Shown here: positions 35,215-44,000 of the stretch, piece after piece | Layout: the number at the start of each line of letters is the position of its first letter | Position numbering within the stretch: the stretch's first letter is position 1 | NCBI RefSeq assembly: GCF_024494565.1 | Contig: NZ_JANHDN010000001.1 | Span: forward strand, 124,001-188,000 | Source: Halorubrum rutilum | Lineage (GTDB): Archaea > Halobacteriota > Halobacteria > Halobacteriales > Haloferacaceae | Direction of reading: 5' to 3' | DNA length: 64,000 nt | The notes under the pieces: model-generated | What the model was told of the DNA's origin: nothing | The model's input: the letters and a program-made list of their open reading frames with translations, nothing else | Database searches by the model: none | Translations under genes and position numbers: made by a program

Positions 35215-35668
35215 CCTGAAAGCACAGAAGCGGCTCGCGGCGGACGAGTTAGACGTCGGCAAGGGCCGCGTCTGGCTCGACCCCGAGGCACAGGAGGAGA
35301 TCGAGGACGCCATCACGCGAGAGGACGTCCGCGAGCTCATCGAGCAGGGCACGATCCGCGCGAAGGACGCGAAGACGAACTCCCGCGGACAGGCCCGCGA
35401 GCGCGCCGAGAAGCGCTCGTACGGACACAAGTCCGGCGCCGGGACCCGGAAGGGGAAGGCCGGCGCGCGACAGAACACGAAGGACGACTGGAAGGCGCGG
35501 ATCCGCGCGCAGCGCGCCCGCCTGAAGGAGCTCCGCGACGACGAGGACGTCCTCGACGCCAGCGAGTACCGCACGCTCTACAACAAGGCGAGCGGCGGCG
35601 AGTTCGAGGACGTGGCGCGACTGGAGGCGTACATCCAGACGCAGTACGGTTACGAGGTGACGGACTAA
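35207..35668 (+). CDS. rpl19e: Large subunit ribosomal protein eL19
   Basis: A 153-residue helical eL19 forming an intersubunit bridge. Conserved segments are [23 protein letters not shown] and the basic [19 protein letters not shown]. It overlaps uL18 by one base. Confidence 0.97.
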   Translation: MSDLKAQKRLAADELDVGKGRVWLDPEAQEEIEDAITREDVRELIEQGTIRAKDAKTNSRGQARERAEKRSYGHKSGAGTRKGKAGARQNTKDDWKARIRAQRARLKELRDDEDVLDASEYRTLYNKASGGEFEDVARLEAYIQTQYGYEVTD

Positions 35669-36225
35669 TGGCGACAGGACCACGATACAAGGTGCCGATG
35701 CGGCGCCGCCGCGAGGTCCGGACGGATTACCATCAGAGGTTGCGCCTGCTGAAATCGGGCAAGCCTCGCCTGGTCGCTCGGGTGAGCAACGCTCACGTCA
35801 GGGCGCAGCTGGTGACTCCCGGACCCGACGGCGACGAGACCCACGCGGCCGCCTCCAGCGAGGACCTCGCTGCGTACGGCTGGGAGGCCCCTACGGGGAA
35901 CCTCCCCAGCGCGTACCTCACGGGGTACCTCGCGGGGGCCCGCGCCGTCGACGCCGGCCTCGACGAGGCCGTCCTCGACATCGGGCTCAACACGGCGACG
36001 CCCGGCAACAAGACGTTCGCAGTACAGGAAGGAGCGATCGACGCCGGCCTCGAGATCCCGCACAACGACGGCGTGCTGGCCGACTGGTCGCGTACGCGAG
36101 GCGAGCACATCGCCGCGTACGACGAGCAGCTCGACGAGCCGCTGTACGGCGGCGAGTTCGACGCGGCCGACGTACCCGAGCACTTCGACGACGTGCTCGC
36201 GACAATCCAGGAGGACCATGAGTAG
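35668..36225 (+). CDS. rpl18: Large subunit ribosomal protein uL18
   Basis: A 185-residue uL18 that binds 5S rRNA with uL5. It starts [25 protein letters not shown] and includes [20 protein letters not shown] and [31 protein letters not shown]. The longer archaeal C-terminus ([10 protein letters not shown]...) is present. It overlaps uS5 by eight bases. Confidence 0.97.
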   Translation: MATGPRYKVPMRRRREVRTDYHQRLRLLKSGKPRLVARVSNAHVRAQLVTPGPDGDETHAAASSEDLAAYGWEAPTGNLPSAYLTGYLAGARAVDAGLDEAVLDIGLNTATPGNKTFAVQEGAIDAGLEIPHNDGVLADWSRTRGEHIAAYDEQLDEPLYGGEFDAADVPEHFDDVLATIQEDHE

Positions 36226-36865
36226 ACACAACGACGGCTGGGAACCGCGGACGCGACTCGGCCGCAAGGTGCAGAACGGCGACATCTCGTCAATGGAACA
36301 GGCGCTCGACTCCGGCCTCCCGCTGAAGGAGGCCGAGATCGTCGACCAGCTCCTCCCGGGGCTGGAAGACGAGGTGCTGGACATCAACATGGTCCAGCGC
36401 ATGACCGACTCCGGCCGCCGCGTGAAGTTCCGCTGCGTGGTCGCCGTGGGCAACCGCGACGGCTATCTCGGCTACGCGCAGGCCCGGGACGACCAGGTCG
36501 GCGGCGCCATCCAGAAGGCGATCGACGTCGCGAAGCTGAACATCATCTCCGTCGACCGCGGCTCCGGCTCCTGGGAGGACCAGCCCGGCGGCACCAACTC
36601 CCTGACCCGGACGGCGACCGGGAAGGCCGGCTCCGTCACGGTCGAGATCAAGCCGGCCCCGCAGGGGCTGGGCCTCGCGGCCGCGGAGACGGTCCGGAAC
36701 ATCTTAGAGCTCGCCGGCGTCGAGGACGCCTGGACGAACTCCGACGGCAACACCCGCACCACGGTGAACCTCGCGAAGGCGACGTTCAACGCCTTGGAGA
36801 ACGCGGCGCAGTCCCGCACTCCCCAGCACGCGCGCGAGGTCCACTACGACGAGGTGAGCGAGTGA
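36218..36865 (+). CDS. rps5: Small subunit ribosomal protein uS5
   Basis: A 215-residue uS5 at the mRNA entry and decoding fidelity region. Conserved parts are [33 protein letters not shown] and [29 protein letters not shown]. It overlaps uL30 by one base. Confidence 0.97.
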   Translation: MSRHNDGWEPRTRLGRKVQNGDISSMEQALDSGLPLKEAEIVDQLLPGLEDEVLDINMVQRMTDSGRRVKFRCVVAVGNRDGYLGYAQARDDQVGGAIQKAIDVAKLNIISVDRGSGSWEDQPGGTNSLTRTATGKAGSVTVEIKPAPQGLGLAAAETVRNILELAGVEDAWTNSDGNTRTTVNLAKATFNALENAAQSRTPQHAREVHYDEVSE

Positions 36866-37329
36866 TGCAGGCGATCGTCCAGCTCCGCGGCGACGTCAAC
36901 CTCGAGTACGGCGTCGAGGACACGCTCGACATGCTGAACGTCGGGCGCGTCAACCACGCGACGTTCGTCCCCGAGACGGACTCGTACCGCGGCATGATCA
37001 CGAAGGTCAACGACGTCGTCGCGTTCGGGGAACCGAGCGTCGACGCGGTCGCGACCACCATCGCGCGACGCGGCGAGCCCCTGGAGGGCTCGGCCGATGT
37101 CGACGACGAGTGGATCGAATCGAACACCGACTACGCCGACCTGGAGGCGCTGGCGGAGGCGCTCGTCGACGAGGAGACGACCCTGCGCGAGCAGGGCCTC
37201 TCGCCGACGCTCCGGCTCCACGCGCCCCGCGGCGGTCACGAGGGAATCAAGCATCCCGTGATCGAGGGCGGCGAACTCGGGAGACACACGACCGAGGAGA
37301 TCGACGACCTCCTGGAGGCGATGCGATGA
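36865..37329 (+). CDS. rpl30: Large subunit ribosomal protein uL30
   Basis: A 154-residue archaeal uL30, longer than the bacterial form because of the C-terminal extension. [32 protein letters not shown] and LRLHAPRGGHEGIKHPVIEGGELG are conserved. It overlaps uL15 by ATGA. Confidence 0.97.
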   Translation: MQAIVQLRGDVNLEYGVEDTLDMLNVGRVNHATFVPETDSYRGMITKVNDVVAFGEPSVDAVATTIARRGEPLEGSADVDDEWIESNTDYADLEALAEALVDEETTLREQGLSPTLRLHAPRGGHEGIKHPVIEGGELGRHTTEEIDDLLEAMR

Positions 37330-37823
37330 CGAGCAAGAAACGGCGACAGCGCGGGTCTCGCACCCACGGCGGCGGCACGCACAAGAACCGGCGCGGCGCC
37401 GGTCACCGCGGCGGCCGCGGCGCGGCCGGCCGCGCGAAACACGAGTTCCACAACTACGGACCGCTCGGCAAGTACGGCTTCAAGCGGCCCGAGGACGCGC
37501 AGACGGACGTCCTCGAAGTCAAGGTCCAGAAGCTCGACGAGGACGCGGCGCTGTACGCCGCGGAGGGCCTCGCCGAGGAGGACGGCGACGCGTACGTGAT
37601 CGACGCGCGCGACGTCGTCGACGACGGCCGCGACGCCGACGTGGTGAAGGTGCTCGGCGGCGGACAGGTCCGCCGCGAGCTCCACGTCACGGCCGACGCG
37701 TTCACCGCCGGCGCGGTCGAACTGATCGAGGAGGCCGGCGGCGAGGCGACGCTCTCCGAGCGCGCCGAGGAGGCCGCCGCCGAATCAGAAAACACTTCAG
37801 ACGACGAGACTGACGAGGCGTAA
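37326..37823 (+). CDS. rpl15: Large subunit ribosomal protein uL15
   Basis: A 165-residue uL15 with the Arg/Gly-rich N-terminal tail (GSRTHGGGTHKNRRGAGHRGGRG) that penetrates 23S rRNA, a conserved core, and an acidic Glu/Ala tail. SecY starts two bases later. Confidence 0.97.
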   Translation: MTSKKRRQRGSRTHGGGTHKNRRGAGHRGGRGAAGRAKHEFHNYGPLGKYGFKRPEDAQTDVLEVKVQKLDEDAALYAAEGLAEEDGDAYVIDARDVVDDGRDADVVKVLGGGQVRRELHVTADAFTAGAVELIEEAGGEATLSERAEEAAAESENTSDDETDEA

Positions 37824-37825
37824 TC

Positions 37826-39298
37826 ATGAGCTGGAAGGAGGCCGCCGAACCGGTGCTCTCGCGGATGCCCGTCGTGGAGCGACCGGCGGGGCACGTCCCG
37901 TTCAAACGGAAGCTCACGTGGACGGCCGGCATCCTGGTCGTCTACTTCTTCCTGACCAACATCAACCCGTTCGGGTTGGCGGTCGGACAGGGATCCGACT
38001 TCTTCGGGCAGTTCCGGTCGGTGCTCGCCGGCTCGTCCGGCTCGCTGTTACAGGTCGGTATCGGACCGATCGTCACGGCGTCCATCGTCCTCCAGCTGTT
38101 GGGCGGTGCGAACCTCCTCGGACTCGACACCGACGACCCGCGCGACCAGGTCCTGTATCAGGGCCTCCAGAAGCTGTTGGTGATCATCGTGACGGCGCTG
38201 ACGGCGGCGCCGATGGTGTTCACCGGCGGGTTCCTGCCCGCGGATTCGGCCGTCGGGCAGGCGCTCGGTATCGGGACGTTCGGCGTTCAGGCGCTGATCT
38301 TCGCGCAGATCTTCGTCGGCGGCGTCCTCCTTCTGTTCATGGACGAGATCGTGAGCAAGTGGGGCGTCGGCTCCGGCGTCGGGCTGTTCATCATCGCGTC
38401 GGTGAGCCAGCAGATCGTCGGCGGCTTCTTCAGCTTCTCCGCGCTCGGTGCGCGGGGCTTCCTGGCGAACTGGTACGCGATCGCCACGGGCGGCACCGAG
38501 CTGGGGTCGCCGTTCACCGCCGGCGGGATCGACTCGCTGCTGTTCGCGCCCGGAAACCTCCTCGCGCTGTTCACGACGGTGTTCATCTTCGGGATCGTCG
38601 TCTACGCGGAGTCGGTCCGCGTCGAGATCCCGCTGTCGCACGCCCGGGTGAAGGGCGCGCGCGGCCGGTTCCCGGTGAAGCTCATCTACGCGTCCGTCCT
38701 GCCGATGATCCTCGTCCGCGCGCTGCAGGCGAACATCCAGTTCGTCGGGCAGCTCCTCTCCTCGCAGTGGGCGGGGATGCCGGCCTGGCTGGGGATGTAC
38801 AGCGATCAGGGACAGCCCACGTCCGGGCTGTTCTACTACCTGAACCCCATCCAGCAGCCGGAGCAGTGGATGTGGTTCCGCGGCACGGCGACCGGCGAAC
38901 CGTGGATGATCGCGATCCGGCTCGGGATCGACCTCACCTTCATGATCGTCGGCGGGGCGATCTTCGCCATCTTCTGGGTCGAGACGACCGGGATGGGCCC
39001 GGAGGCGACCGCCAAGCAGATCCAGAACTCCGGGATGCAGATCCCCGGCTTCCGCCGGAACCCGCAGGTCGTCGAGAAGGTGATGGAGCGGTACATCCCG
39101 CAGGTGACCGTCATCGGCGGCGCACTCGTCGGGTTCCTCGCCGTGATGGCGAACCTGCTCGGCACCATCGGTTCGGTCTCCGGGACCGGCCTGCTGCTCG
39201 CGGTCTCGATCACGTACAAGCTGTACGAGGAGATCGCCGAGGAGCAGCTGATGGAGATGCACCCGATGATGCGCCAGATGTTCGGCTCAGACGACTGA
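37826..39298 (+). CDS. secY: Protein translocase subunit SecY
   Basis: A 490-residue channel subunit of the Sec translocon with ten transmembrane helices. The N-terminal segment GHVPFKRKLTWTAGILVVYFFLTNI, the plug-helix region, GVGSGVGLFIIASV and cytosolic loops (VKGARGRFPVKLIYASVLPMILVRALQANIQF) match archaeal SecY. It ends the spc cluster as in most archaea. Longer haloarchaeal loops around residues 190-235 are present. A terminator follows directly, after which the provirus begins. Confidence 0.98.
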   Translation: MSWKEAAEPVLSRMPVVERPAGHVPFKRKLTWTAGILVVYFFLTNINPFGLAVGQGSDFFGQFRSVLAGSSGSLLQVGIGPIVTASIVLQLLGGANLLGLDTDDPRDQVLYQGLQKLLVIIVTALTAAPMVFTGGFLPADSAVGQALGIGTFGVQALIFAQIFVGGVLLLFMDEIVSKWGVGSGVGLFIIASVSQQIVGGFFSFSALGARGFLANWYAIATGGTELGSPFTAGGIDSLLFAPGNLLALFTTVFIFGIVVYAESVRVEIPLSHARVKGARGRFPVKLIYASVLPMILVRALQANIQFVGQLLSSQWAGMPAWLGMYSDQGQPTSGLFYYLNPIQQPEQWMWFRGTATGEPWMIAIRLGIDLTFMIVGGAIFAIFWVETTGMGPEATAKQIQNSGMQIPGFRRNPQVVEKVMERYIPQVTVIGGALVGFLAVMANLLGTIGSVSGTGLLLAVSITYKLYEEIAEEQLMEMHPMMRQMFGSDD

Positions 39299-39304
39299 AT
39301 ATCC

Positions 39305-39342
39305 GCGGGCCTTAGGCCCGCTAACGGTTTCTCTTTCTTTCT
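39305..39342 (+). terminator. Terminator after secY
   Basis: A perfect 7-bp hairpin GCGGGCC-TTA-GGCCCGC (39305-39321) is followed by the pyrimidine tract ctctttctttctt. It closes the ribosomal cluster seven bases after the secY stop. Confidence 0.75.
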
Positions 39343-39415
39343 TAGCAAACCGAAGAGACGTATCCGGATATCCTGATCAGACACCGCTAGCAGCTGCTCC
39401 GGGGGTGACGGCCTG

Positions 39416-39541
39416 ATGGCGGTCTGTACCGCCCTCGGCTGTACCGCCGACGCCGAGGTCGTCATCCGCCTTGACGACGGCCGCGAACGTCCCGTCTGCC
39501 CCGACGACGCCGACGCGGGCGAGGTGGTCGACGATGTCTGA
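39416..39541 (+). CDS. Small cysteine-bearing viral protein
   Basis: A 41-residue reading frame (MAVCTALGCTADAE...VCPDD) with three cysteines in a CxxxxC...C pattern that could hold zinc with an acidic or His ligand. Its TGA overlaps the ATG of the next gene by eight bases, the close packing seen throughout this provirus. Function unknown. It is too short for certainty, but the overlap and codon pattern support it. Confidence 0.5.
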   Translation: MAVCTALGCTADAEVVIRLDDGRERPVCPDDADAGEVVDDV

Positions 39542-39995
39542 CGAGGATGTCTCCGCCCGTGACGCGCTCGCAATCGCGCAGCGAGCGCTCGCGAAGGCCA
39601 ACCGCGTGGACGACCTCGAAGACGAGATCAACGAACTCCAGGAAGAGGTGGCCGTGCTGGAGCTCCGGCTCTCGGAGTTCGACGACGATCGTGATTACCA
39701 GCAGCTGAGCCGCGCCGAGCGTGTCGGCCTCGTCCGCGAGCACGCCTTCCAGAAGGCCACGGCCGGGAGCGGCGTCGCCGCGCTCGACTACGACGACATC
39801 AAGTGGGAGGTGTTCGAGGGCGAACCCTCGGCGGACTACTGCTACACGTTGATGCAGCTCGCCGCCGACGTCCGCGGCTTCGAAGTACGGACGCCGGCGA
39901 ACGGCAACCGCAGCCTCACCGTCGACGCCCAGGAGGCGAAGCGCGGTGCCGTGTTTTCGTCCGCGAATAAAACCGCCTCGGAGGAGGTGCGCTAG
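39534..39995 (+). CDS. Coiled-coil viral protein, unknown function
   Basis: A 153-residue acidic protein. Residues 8-52 form a clear heptad coiled coil (DALAIAQRALAKANRVDDLEDEINELQEEVAVLELRLSEF). The rest contains an alpha/beta segment (RVGLVREHAFQKATAG, DYDDIKWEVFEGEPSADYCYTLMQ) that resembles a small winged-helix fold. Being the first sizeable gene of the provirus and 181 bp before MCM, it may be a regulator or replication accessory. I do not recognise a family. Confidence 0.75.
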   Translation: MSDEDVSARDALAIAQRALAKANRVDDLEDEINELQEEVAVLELRLSEFDDDRDYQQLSRAERVGLVREHAFQKATAGSGVAALDYDDIKWEVFEGEPSADYCYTLMQLAADVRGFEVRTPANGNRSLTVDAQEAKRGAVFSSANKTASEEVR

Positions 39996-40100
39996 CGATG
40001 GCGGTCTTCTCCCGTGGGATTCCGCCGCCGCTTGTACTCCTCATAGATCACCACAAGCAGCGCTGTGTAAGCAATGGTCCGTTAGCTGTGAGGCCGTCGT

Positions 40101-40122
40101 TCTGGCCGGCGTCTGGCCGGCG
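40101..40122. repeat. 11-bp tandem repeat upstream of MCM
   Basis: tctggccggcg occurs twice in tandem (40101-40111, 40112-40122), directly followed by the dyad cgtcgttcgacg. It lies about 30 bp upstream of the MCM TATA box, within the 181-bp non-coding gap 39996-40176. It is a candidate operator or replication-origin element. The remaining gap shows nothing else. Confidence 0.6.
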
Positions 40123-40152
40123 TCGTTCGACGGTCCGAGCGGTTGGACGGGC

Positions 40153-40158
40153 TTTATT
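40153..40158 (+). promoter_or_regulatory. TATA box of MCM gene
   Basis: TTTATT lies about 22 bp before the MCM ATG, so the transcript is probably leaderless. Confidence 0.6.
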
Positions 40159-40176
40159 CGCGGACAAAAACCCACG

Positions 40177-42270
40177 ATGTCCACCACCCACGACCGACGC
40201 AAGGAGAACGAGACGCTGACTGAGACGCTGATCCGGTTCTACCGGGAACGGTACCGTGACGCGGTCGGCACGCTCGCCCAGCGGTACGATGACCAGAAGT
40301 CACTCGTCATCGACTACGACGAGCTCTACGAGTTCGACCGGGAGATCGCCGAGGACGTCCTCACAAAGCCCGGGGAGATGGGCGAGTACCTGGAGGAAGC
40401 GCTCCGCAACTACGACCTCCCGGCTGATGTCGACCTCGCGAACGCGCACGTCCGCGTGTCGAACCTGCCGCCCGAGCACACCTACTACCCGGGCGGGTTC
40501 TCCCCGACGGACCAGGCGAGTAACTACCGTGCGATCACGGGCGAGGTGTCGAAGGTCACCGACGAGTACTCGAAGATCGTCGAGGCGGCGTTCGAGTGCC
40601 AGCGCTGCGGGACGATGACCTACATCGCCCAGAGCGACTCAGGCTTCCAGGAACCGCACGAGTGCCAGGGCTGTGAGCGACAGGGCCCCTTCCGCGTCAA
40701 CTTCGACCAGTCGGGGTTCGTCGACGCCCAGCAGTTCCGCCTCGCGACGCCGCCGGAGATCGCCGAGGGGAGCGGCACCGAGATCGACGTCTTCGTCGAG
40801 GACGACCTCGCCGATATCGTCACCGCGGGCGACCGCGTCACCGTCGCCGGGACGATCCACCTTGAGCAGCAGACGCAGGGCAACCAGAAGACCGGGAAGT
40901 TCGAGCCGTACGTCGACGCCGGCGCGCTCGCCGTCGACGAGACGGACCACACCGACGTGGATACCACGCCCGAGGAGCGCGAACGCATTCACGAGCTCGC
41001 GGACGGCGCCGAGGGTGACCCGCTCGACCTCGCAGCCGAGTCGCTCGCGCCGAAGATCCACGGCAACGACGCGATCAAGCGCGTGCTCATCCTCGCGATG
41101 GTCGGCGGGTCGAAGACGGTCTACCCTGACGGCACCCACGACCGCGGCGAGTTCCACGTCCTCCTGCTGGGCGACCCCGGCACCGCGAAGTCGAAGCTTA
41201 TCGACCGCGTCGAAGACCTCGGGTGGCGGACGGTCGGCGTGAGTGGGAAGGGCGCGACTGTCGCCGGCGTCACCGCCTCCGCCGTCCAGGACGACTTCGG
41301 CGACGGCGGCTCTGCGCTCGAAGCGGGCGCGTTCGTGAAGGCACACAAGGGCGCCGTCTGTGTCGACGAGCTCGACGACATGCCGGCCGACGTCCGCGCG
41401 GCGATGCTCGACCCGATGAGCAAACAGCGGATCTCCGTCAACAAGTGGGGGATCAACGCGACGCTCCGGACGGAGACGGCAGTGGTCGCGGCGGGCAACC
41501 CCAAGTACGGACGGTTCAACCCGTACGAGAACGTCCAGGACCAGTTCGACTTCGAGAGCAACCTCCTGAGTCGGTTCGACCTCGTGTTCACGCTCACTGA
41601 CCAACCCGACCCCGAGCGTGACAGTACGATCTCCCGGCACATCCTCGACGCTCGCGACGCCGCGAAGCGGCAGATGGCGGGGCTGGATGTCGCCGATGAG
41701 GTCGCCGAGACGATCGCGACGCCGGTCGATCGTGACCTCCTCCGGAAGTGGATCGCCCTCGCGAAACAGCAGCCTGAGCCGGTGTTCGCAAGCCAGGAGG
41801 TGAAAGAGTGGCTCGACGAGAGCTTCACCGACCTGCGCTCGCTGAACGGCTACGACGAGGAGTCACCTGTCCCGGTGACGTTCCGGAAACTGGAGGGGAT
41901 CGTCCGCATCGCGGAAGCGGCGGCGAAGTTCGAGTTCTCGGAGACCATCGAGATGCGCCACGTCCAGTTCGCGACGAACGTCGTCGGCGAATCGATGCGC
42001 GACTACGGCACCGATGAGGATGGCGTCTACGACGCGGACGTCCAGGAGACGGGCCGCTCGATGAGCCAAAAGCAGAAGATCAAGCTCCTAGAGCAGACGG
42101 TCACCGACCTCCAGCCGGACACCGCGGGCGGCGCCGAGATCGGCGACGTCGTCGATGCACTCGAAGATGAGGGGATCCAGTCGCCGTGGGACCTCATCGA
42201 GGCCGCAAAGAACGATGGTCGCGCCTACGAGCCGGGCGGTGGCGGCATCCGCTGGGTGGGTGATGCTTGA
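40177..42270 (+). CDS. mcm: Viral MCM replicative helicase
   Basis: A 697-residue complete minichromosome maintenance helicase, the hexameric DNA helicase of archaeal replication. The N-terminal domain carries a zinc site (Cys141, Cys144, Cys163, Cys166). The AAA+ core has Walker A GDPGTAKSK (332-340), Walker B VCVDELDD (394-401), sensor 1 Asn441 in AAGNPKYGRF and the arginine finger SRFD (465-468). A C-terminal winged helix closes the protein. No intein is present. The host copy lies elsewhere; a virus-borne MCM suggests the provirus replicates its DNA by recruiting its own helicase. Its stop overlaps the next start by one base. Confidence 0.95.
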   Translation: MSTTHDRRKENETLTETLIRFYRERYRDAVGTLAQRYDDQKSLVIDYDELYEFDREIAEDVLTKPGEMGEYLEEALRNYDLPADVDLANAHVRVSNLPPEHTYYPGGFSPTDQASNYRAITGEVSKVTDEYSKIVEAAFECQRCGTMTYIAQSDSGFQEPHECQGCERQGPFRVNFDQSGFVDAQQFRLATPPEIAEGSGTEIDVFVEDDLADIVTAGDRVTVAGTIHLEQQTQGNQKTGKFEPYVDAGALAVDETDHTDVDTTPEERERIHELADGAEGDPLDLAAESLAPKIHGNDAIKRVLILAMVGGSKTVYPDGTHDRGEFHVLLLGDPGTAKSKLIDRVEDLGWRTVGVSGKGATVAGVTASAVQDDFGDGGSALEAGAFVKAHKGAVCVDELDDMPADVRAAMLDPMSKQRISVNKWGINATLRTETAVVAAGNPKYGRFNPYENVQDQFDFESNLLSRFDLVFTLTDQPDPERDSTISRHILDARDAAKRQMAGLDVADEVAETIATPVDRDLLRKWIALAKQQPEPVFASQEVKEWLDESFTDLRSLNGYDEESPVPVTFRKLEGIVRIAEAAAKFEFSETIEMRHVQFATNVVGESMRDYGTDEDGVYDADVQETGRSMSQKQKIKLLEQTVTDLQPDTAGGAEIGDVVDALEDEGIQSPWDLIEAAKNDGRAYEPGGGGIRWVGDA

Positions 42271-42722
42271 TGCCGGCGACCACCCAGCACAACGAGCAGG
42301 CGACCGAGGTGCCGGACCTCAACGCCACAGAAAGCGAGCGCCTCGGCGAGAATCCGGCGCGGTTCCTCGTCGAGGACGTCGCCGCGGACAACGGCGACGG
42401 CACCACGGGCGAGCTCATCTTCGCTCGGATTCGCGGGATTGTCTCGACCGAGCTCGTCGACTACTGGCTCGGCGTCGAACGTTGGCTGGCGATGCAGGAC
42501 GACCGTGAGCCGCGCGATCGCGTCATCGACGCGCTCGAAGCGCGGAAGGCCGAGCTCGACGAACACGGCGAGGGGCTCGCGCAGGCCGGGCTCTCACCCG
42601 CAGAGCGCCGCGAGCGGGCCGCCAAGCGTGACGCCGAGTCCGTGGCGGTGCTTGTCGACGAAGACGGCGAGGAGGTCTCCTGGAGTCGCCAGCGCGGCGC
42701 CGTCGTGGGGGCCAATTCGTGA
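42270..42722 (+). CDS. Viral protein, unknown function
   Basis: A 150-residue acidic protein without recognisable motif. It is largely helical (STELVDYWLGVERWLAMQDDREPRDRVIDALEARKAELDEHG), with a short beta C-terminus (VAVLVDEDGEEVSWSRQRGA). It overlaps MCM at ATGA-like spacing and is overlapped by the next small gene, so it probably belongs to the same operon, perhaps a helicase partner. The ATG at 42270 is preferred to the TTG just before it. Confidence 0.8.
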   Translation: MPATTQHNEQATEVPDLNATESERLGENPARFLVEDVAADNGDGTTGELIFARIRGIVSTELVDYWLGVERWLAMQDDREPRDRVIDALEARKAELDEHGEGLAQAGLSPAERRERAAKRDAESVAVLVDEDGEEVSWSRQRGAVVGANS

Positions 42723-42820
42723 CGCCGTACTACAGCTGCGACGAGTGCTTCGCCTATTTCGCGACCGAGCGCCAGCGCGACTGTCACGAGGAGCGCGTCC
42801 ACGGAGGCGACGATGAGTGA
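42719..42820 (+). CDS. C2H2 zinc-finger microprotein
   Basis: A 33-residue protein from a GTG start overlapping the previous stop. Cys7, Cys10, His23 and His28 (CDEC ... CHEERVH) give a C2H2 zinc finger typical of haloviral microproteins. Its TGA overlaps the next gene by eight bases. Probably a DNA- or protein-binding regulator; the target is unknown. Confidence 0.65.
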   Translation: MTPYYSCDECFAYFATERQRDCHEERVHGGDDE

Positions 42821-43070
42821 TGTCGCTGTCAGTGATCTCGATGCTCACACTCGCGACCAGCTCGCTGAGCTCCCATGGTCGTCAACAGTCGTCTATCTCG
42901 AATTAAAAGCGGCATCCGGGCCCCGAACCGTCCGGAAGCTCGCTTACGACCTGTGTCGTTCGGAGCGGACGGTGCTGAGTGCGCTCCGCCGACTCCATCA
43001 GGCAGGACTCGTCTCCTGTGATCCACGTCATGAGGATCCACCGACGTCTGAATGGAGTGTTGCCGAGTGA
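42813..43070 (+). CDS. Winged helix-turn-helix regulator
   Basis: An 85-residue DNA-binding protein. A winged-helix pattern is clear: VVYLELKAASGPRTVRKLAYDLCRSERTVLSALRRLHQAGLVSCDPRH, with the recognition helix at SERTVLSALRRL and the wing after it. It is probably a viral transcription regulator. It is overlapped by the zinc-finger microprotein gene and followed by a 180-bp gap with a promoter. Confidence 0.85.
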   Translation: MSDVAVSDLDAHTRDQLAELPWSSTVVYLELKAASGPRTVRKLAYDLCRSERTVLSALRRLHQAGLVSCDPRHEDPPTSEWSVAE

Positions 43071-43095
43071 TCGCAGGATCTGCGCTCGGGGGTTC

Positions 43096-43103
43096 GTATA
43101 AGA
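43096..43103 (+). promoter_or_regulatory. TATA box, early viral promoter
   Basis: The gtataaga element in a GC-rich gap. Transcription would start near 43128, which leaves a 120-nt leader before the ATG at 43252 or allows an upstream GTG start at 43156. Confidence 0.55.
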
Positions 43104-43251
43104 GTTTGGCCAAGCAACACACGGGTGACGACAGCCGGGTGACCGGCGCGGCCGGGTGCCAGCACCAGAGGCGATCGGGCTGATGACGGCACCACACCCG
43201 CCGCGACACGACAGGACCGGAGAGACGGTTGGTCGTGAGTTTTTTGCAACT

Positions 43252-43824
43252 ATGCCTGAGCAACCCGCCTACCACGAGCACGTGCTCGACGCATCGGACG
43301 TGTGTAACTCCTGTCACAGAGTCATCCGCGTCGAGCGGCAGAACCCGACACGCGGCGGGCTCACGCGGGAGTACGAGACCCATCACGAACGCCATCGTGA
43401 TCACACGGTCGTCGACTACGGGCCCGCGGATACCGTCAGCGACCAACAGGGCACGTTCTGCGACCGCTGCGGGACCGAATCACCCTGGGACCGCTACTGG
43501 GACGATCACCGGACCGATGCCCACGAACTCGCGACCGCGCTCGGATGGCTCGACGACACCGACGAGCCCGCCACGACCCCCTGCCAGGAGCGCGCGGTCT
43601 CGCCGGCGAAGTTCCGCGAACTCCTCAAAGCGACCATCCGGACACTCGACGAGAAGGGTGTCACCCTCCATCGTAAGACGCTCGCTCGGGAGGCACTCCG
43701 CCGCCGTCGCGACGGCGAACACGTCGACGACTGTCTCGGCGAGGCGACCGAGGCGGCCATCCGACGCGCCGTCACGCGGGAGGACGCCGCCCCCGACCAG
43801 GTGCGAGGTGAGCTCCCGGCATGA
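43252..43824 (+). CDS. Viral zinc-binding protein, unknown function
   Basis: A 190-residue protein with two CxxC pairs (DVCNSCHRVI near residue 20 and FCDRCGTESPW near 75), probably one zinc ribbon, and a C-terminal helical half (SPAKFRELLKATIRTLDEKGVTLHRKTLAREALRRRRDGEHVDD). A His-rich stretch (THHERHRDHT) lies between. I do not recognise the family. The start is uncertain: GTG at 43156 and ATG at 43183 are in frame and nearer the promoter. The stop overlaps the next gene by ATGA. Confidence 0.75.
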   Translation: MPEQPAYHEHVLDASDVCNSCHRVIRVERQNPTRGGLTREYETHHERHRDHTVVDYGPADTVSDQQGTFCDRCGTESPWDRYWDDHRTDAHELATALGWLDDTDEPATTPCQERAVSPAKFRELLKATIRTLDEKGVTLHRKTLAREALRRRRDGEHVDDCLGEATEAAIRRAVTREDAAPDQVRGELPA

Positions 43825-44000
43825 GCGCCTCGCAGTACGACCGTGTTGCGTTCCCGTTCGGCGACCGGCAACTCGAGGGCGACGTCGTGGGGTTCGAGCC
43901 CGCTGGCGACGTGCGCGGCCCGGACGGTCTCCTGATCGTCGACGTGGACGGGCTGACGTACCGAACGACAGAGTCCGACGCGGAGCGACCGGATCGATAG
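43821..44000 (+). CDS. Small viral protein overlapping tRNA-Phe
   Basis: A 59-residue, mostly beta-strand protein (FPFGDRQLEGDVVGFEPAGD, LLIVDVDGLTYRTT). It starts within the previous stop and ends in a TAG formed by bases 8-10 of the tRNA-Phe gene, so the last ten bases are shared. Function unknown. Confidence 0.7.
   Translation: MSASQYDRVAFPFGDRQLEGDVVGFEPAGDVRGPDGLLIVDVDGLTYRTTESDAERPDR

Noticed and set aside
39998..40219. 73-codon frame overlapping the MCM start
   Set aside because: Composition is atypical, it overlaps the promoter and the first 14 codons of MCM, and it has no neighbour coupling.
43156..43251. Longer N-terminus of the 190-residue zinc-binding viral protein (GTG at 43156)
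   Set aside because: The added residues are low-complexity; the ATG before PEQPAYHEHV gives a compact start, but the promoter distance leaves this open.
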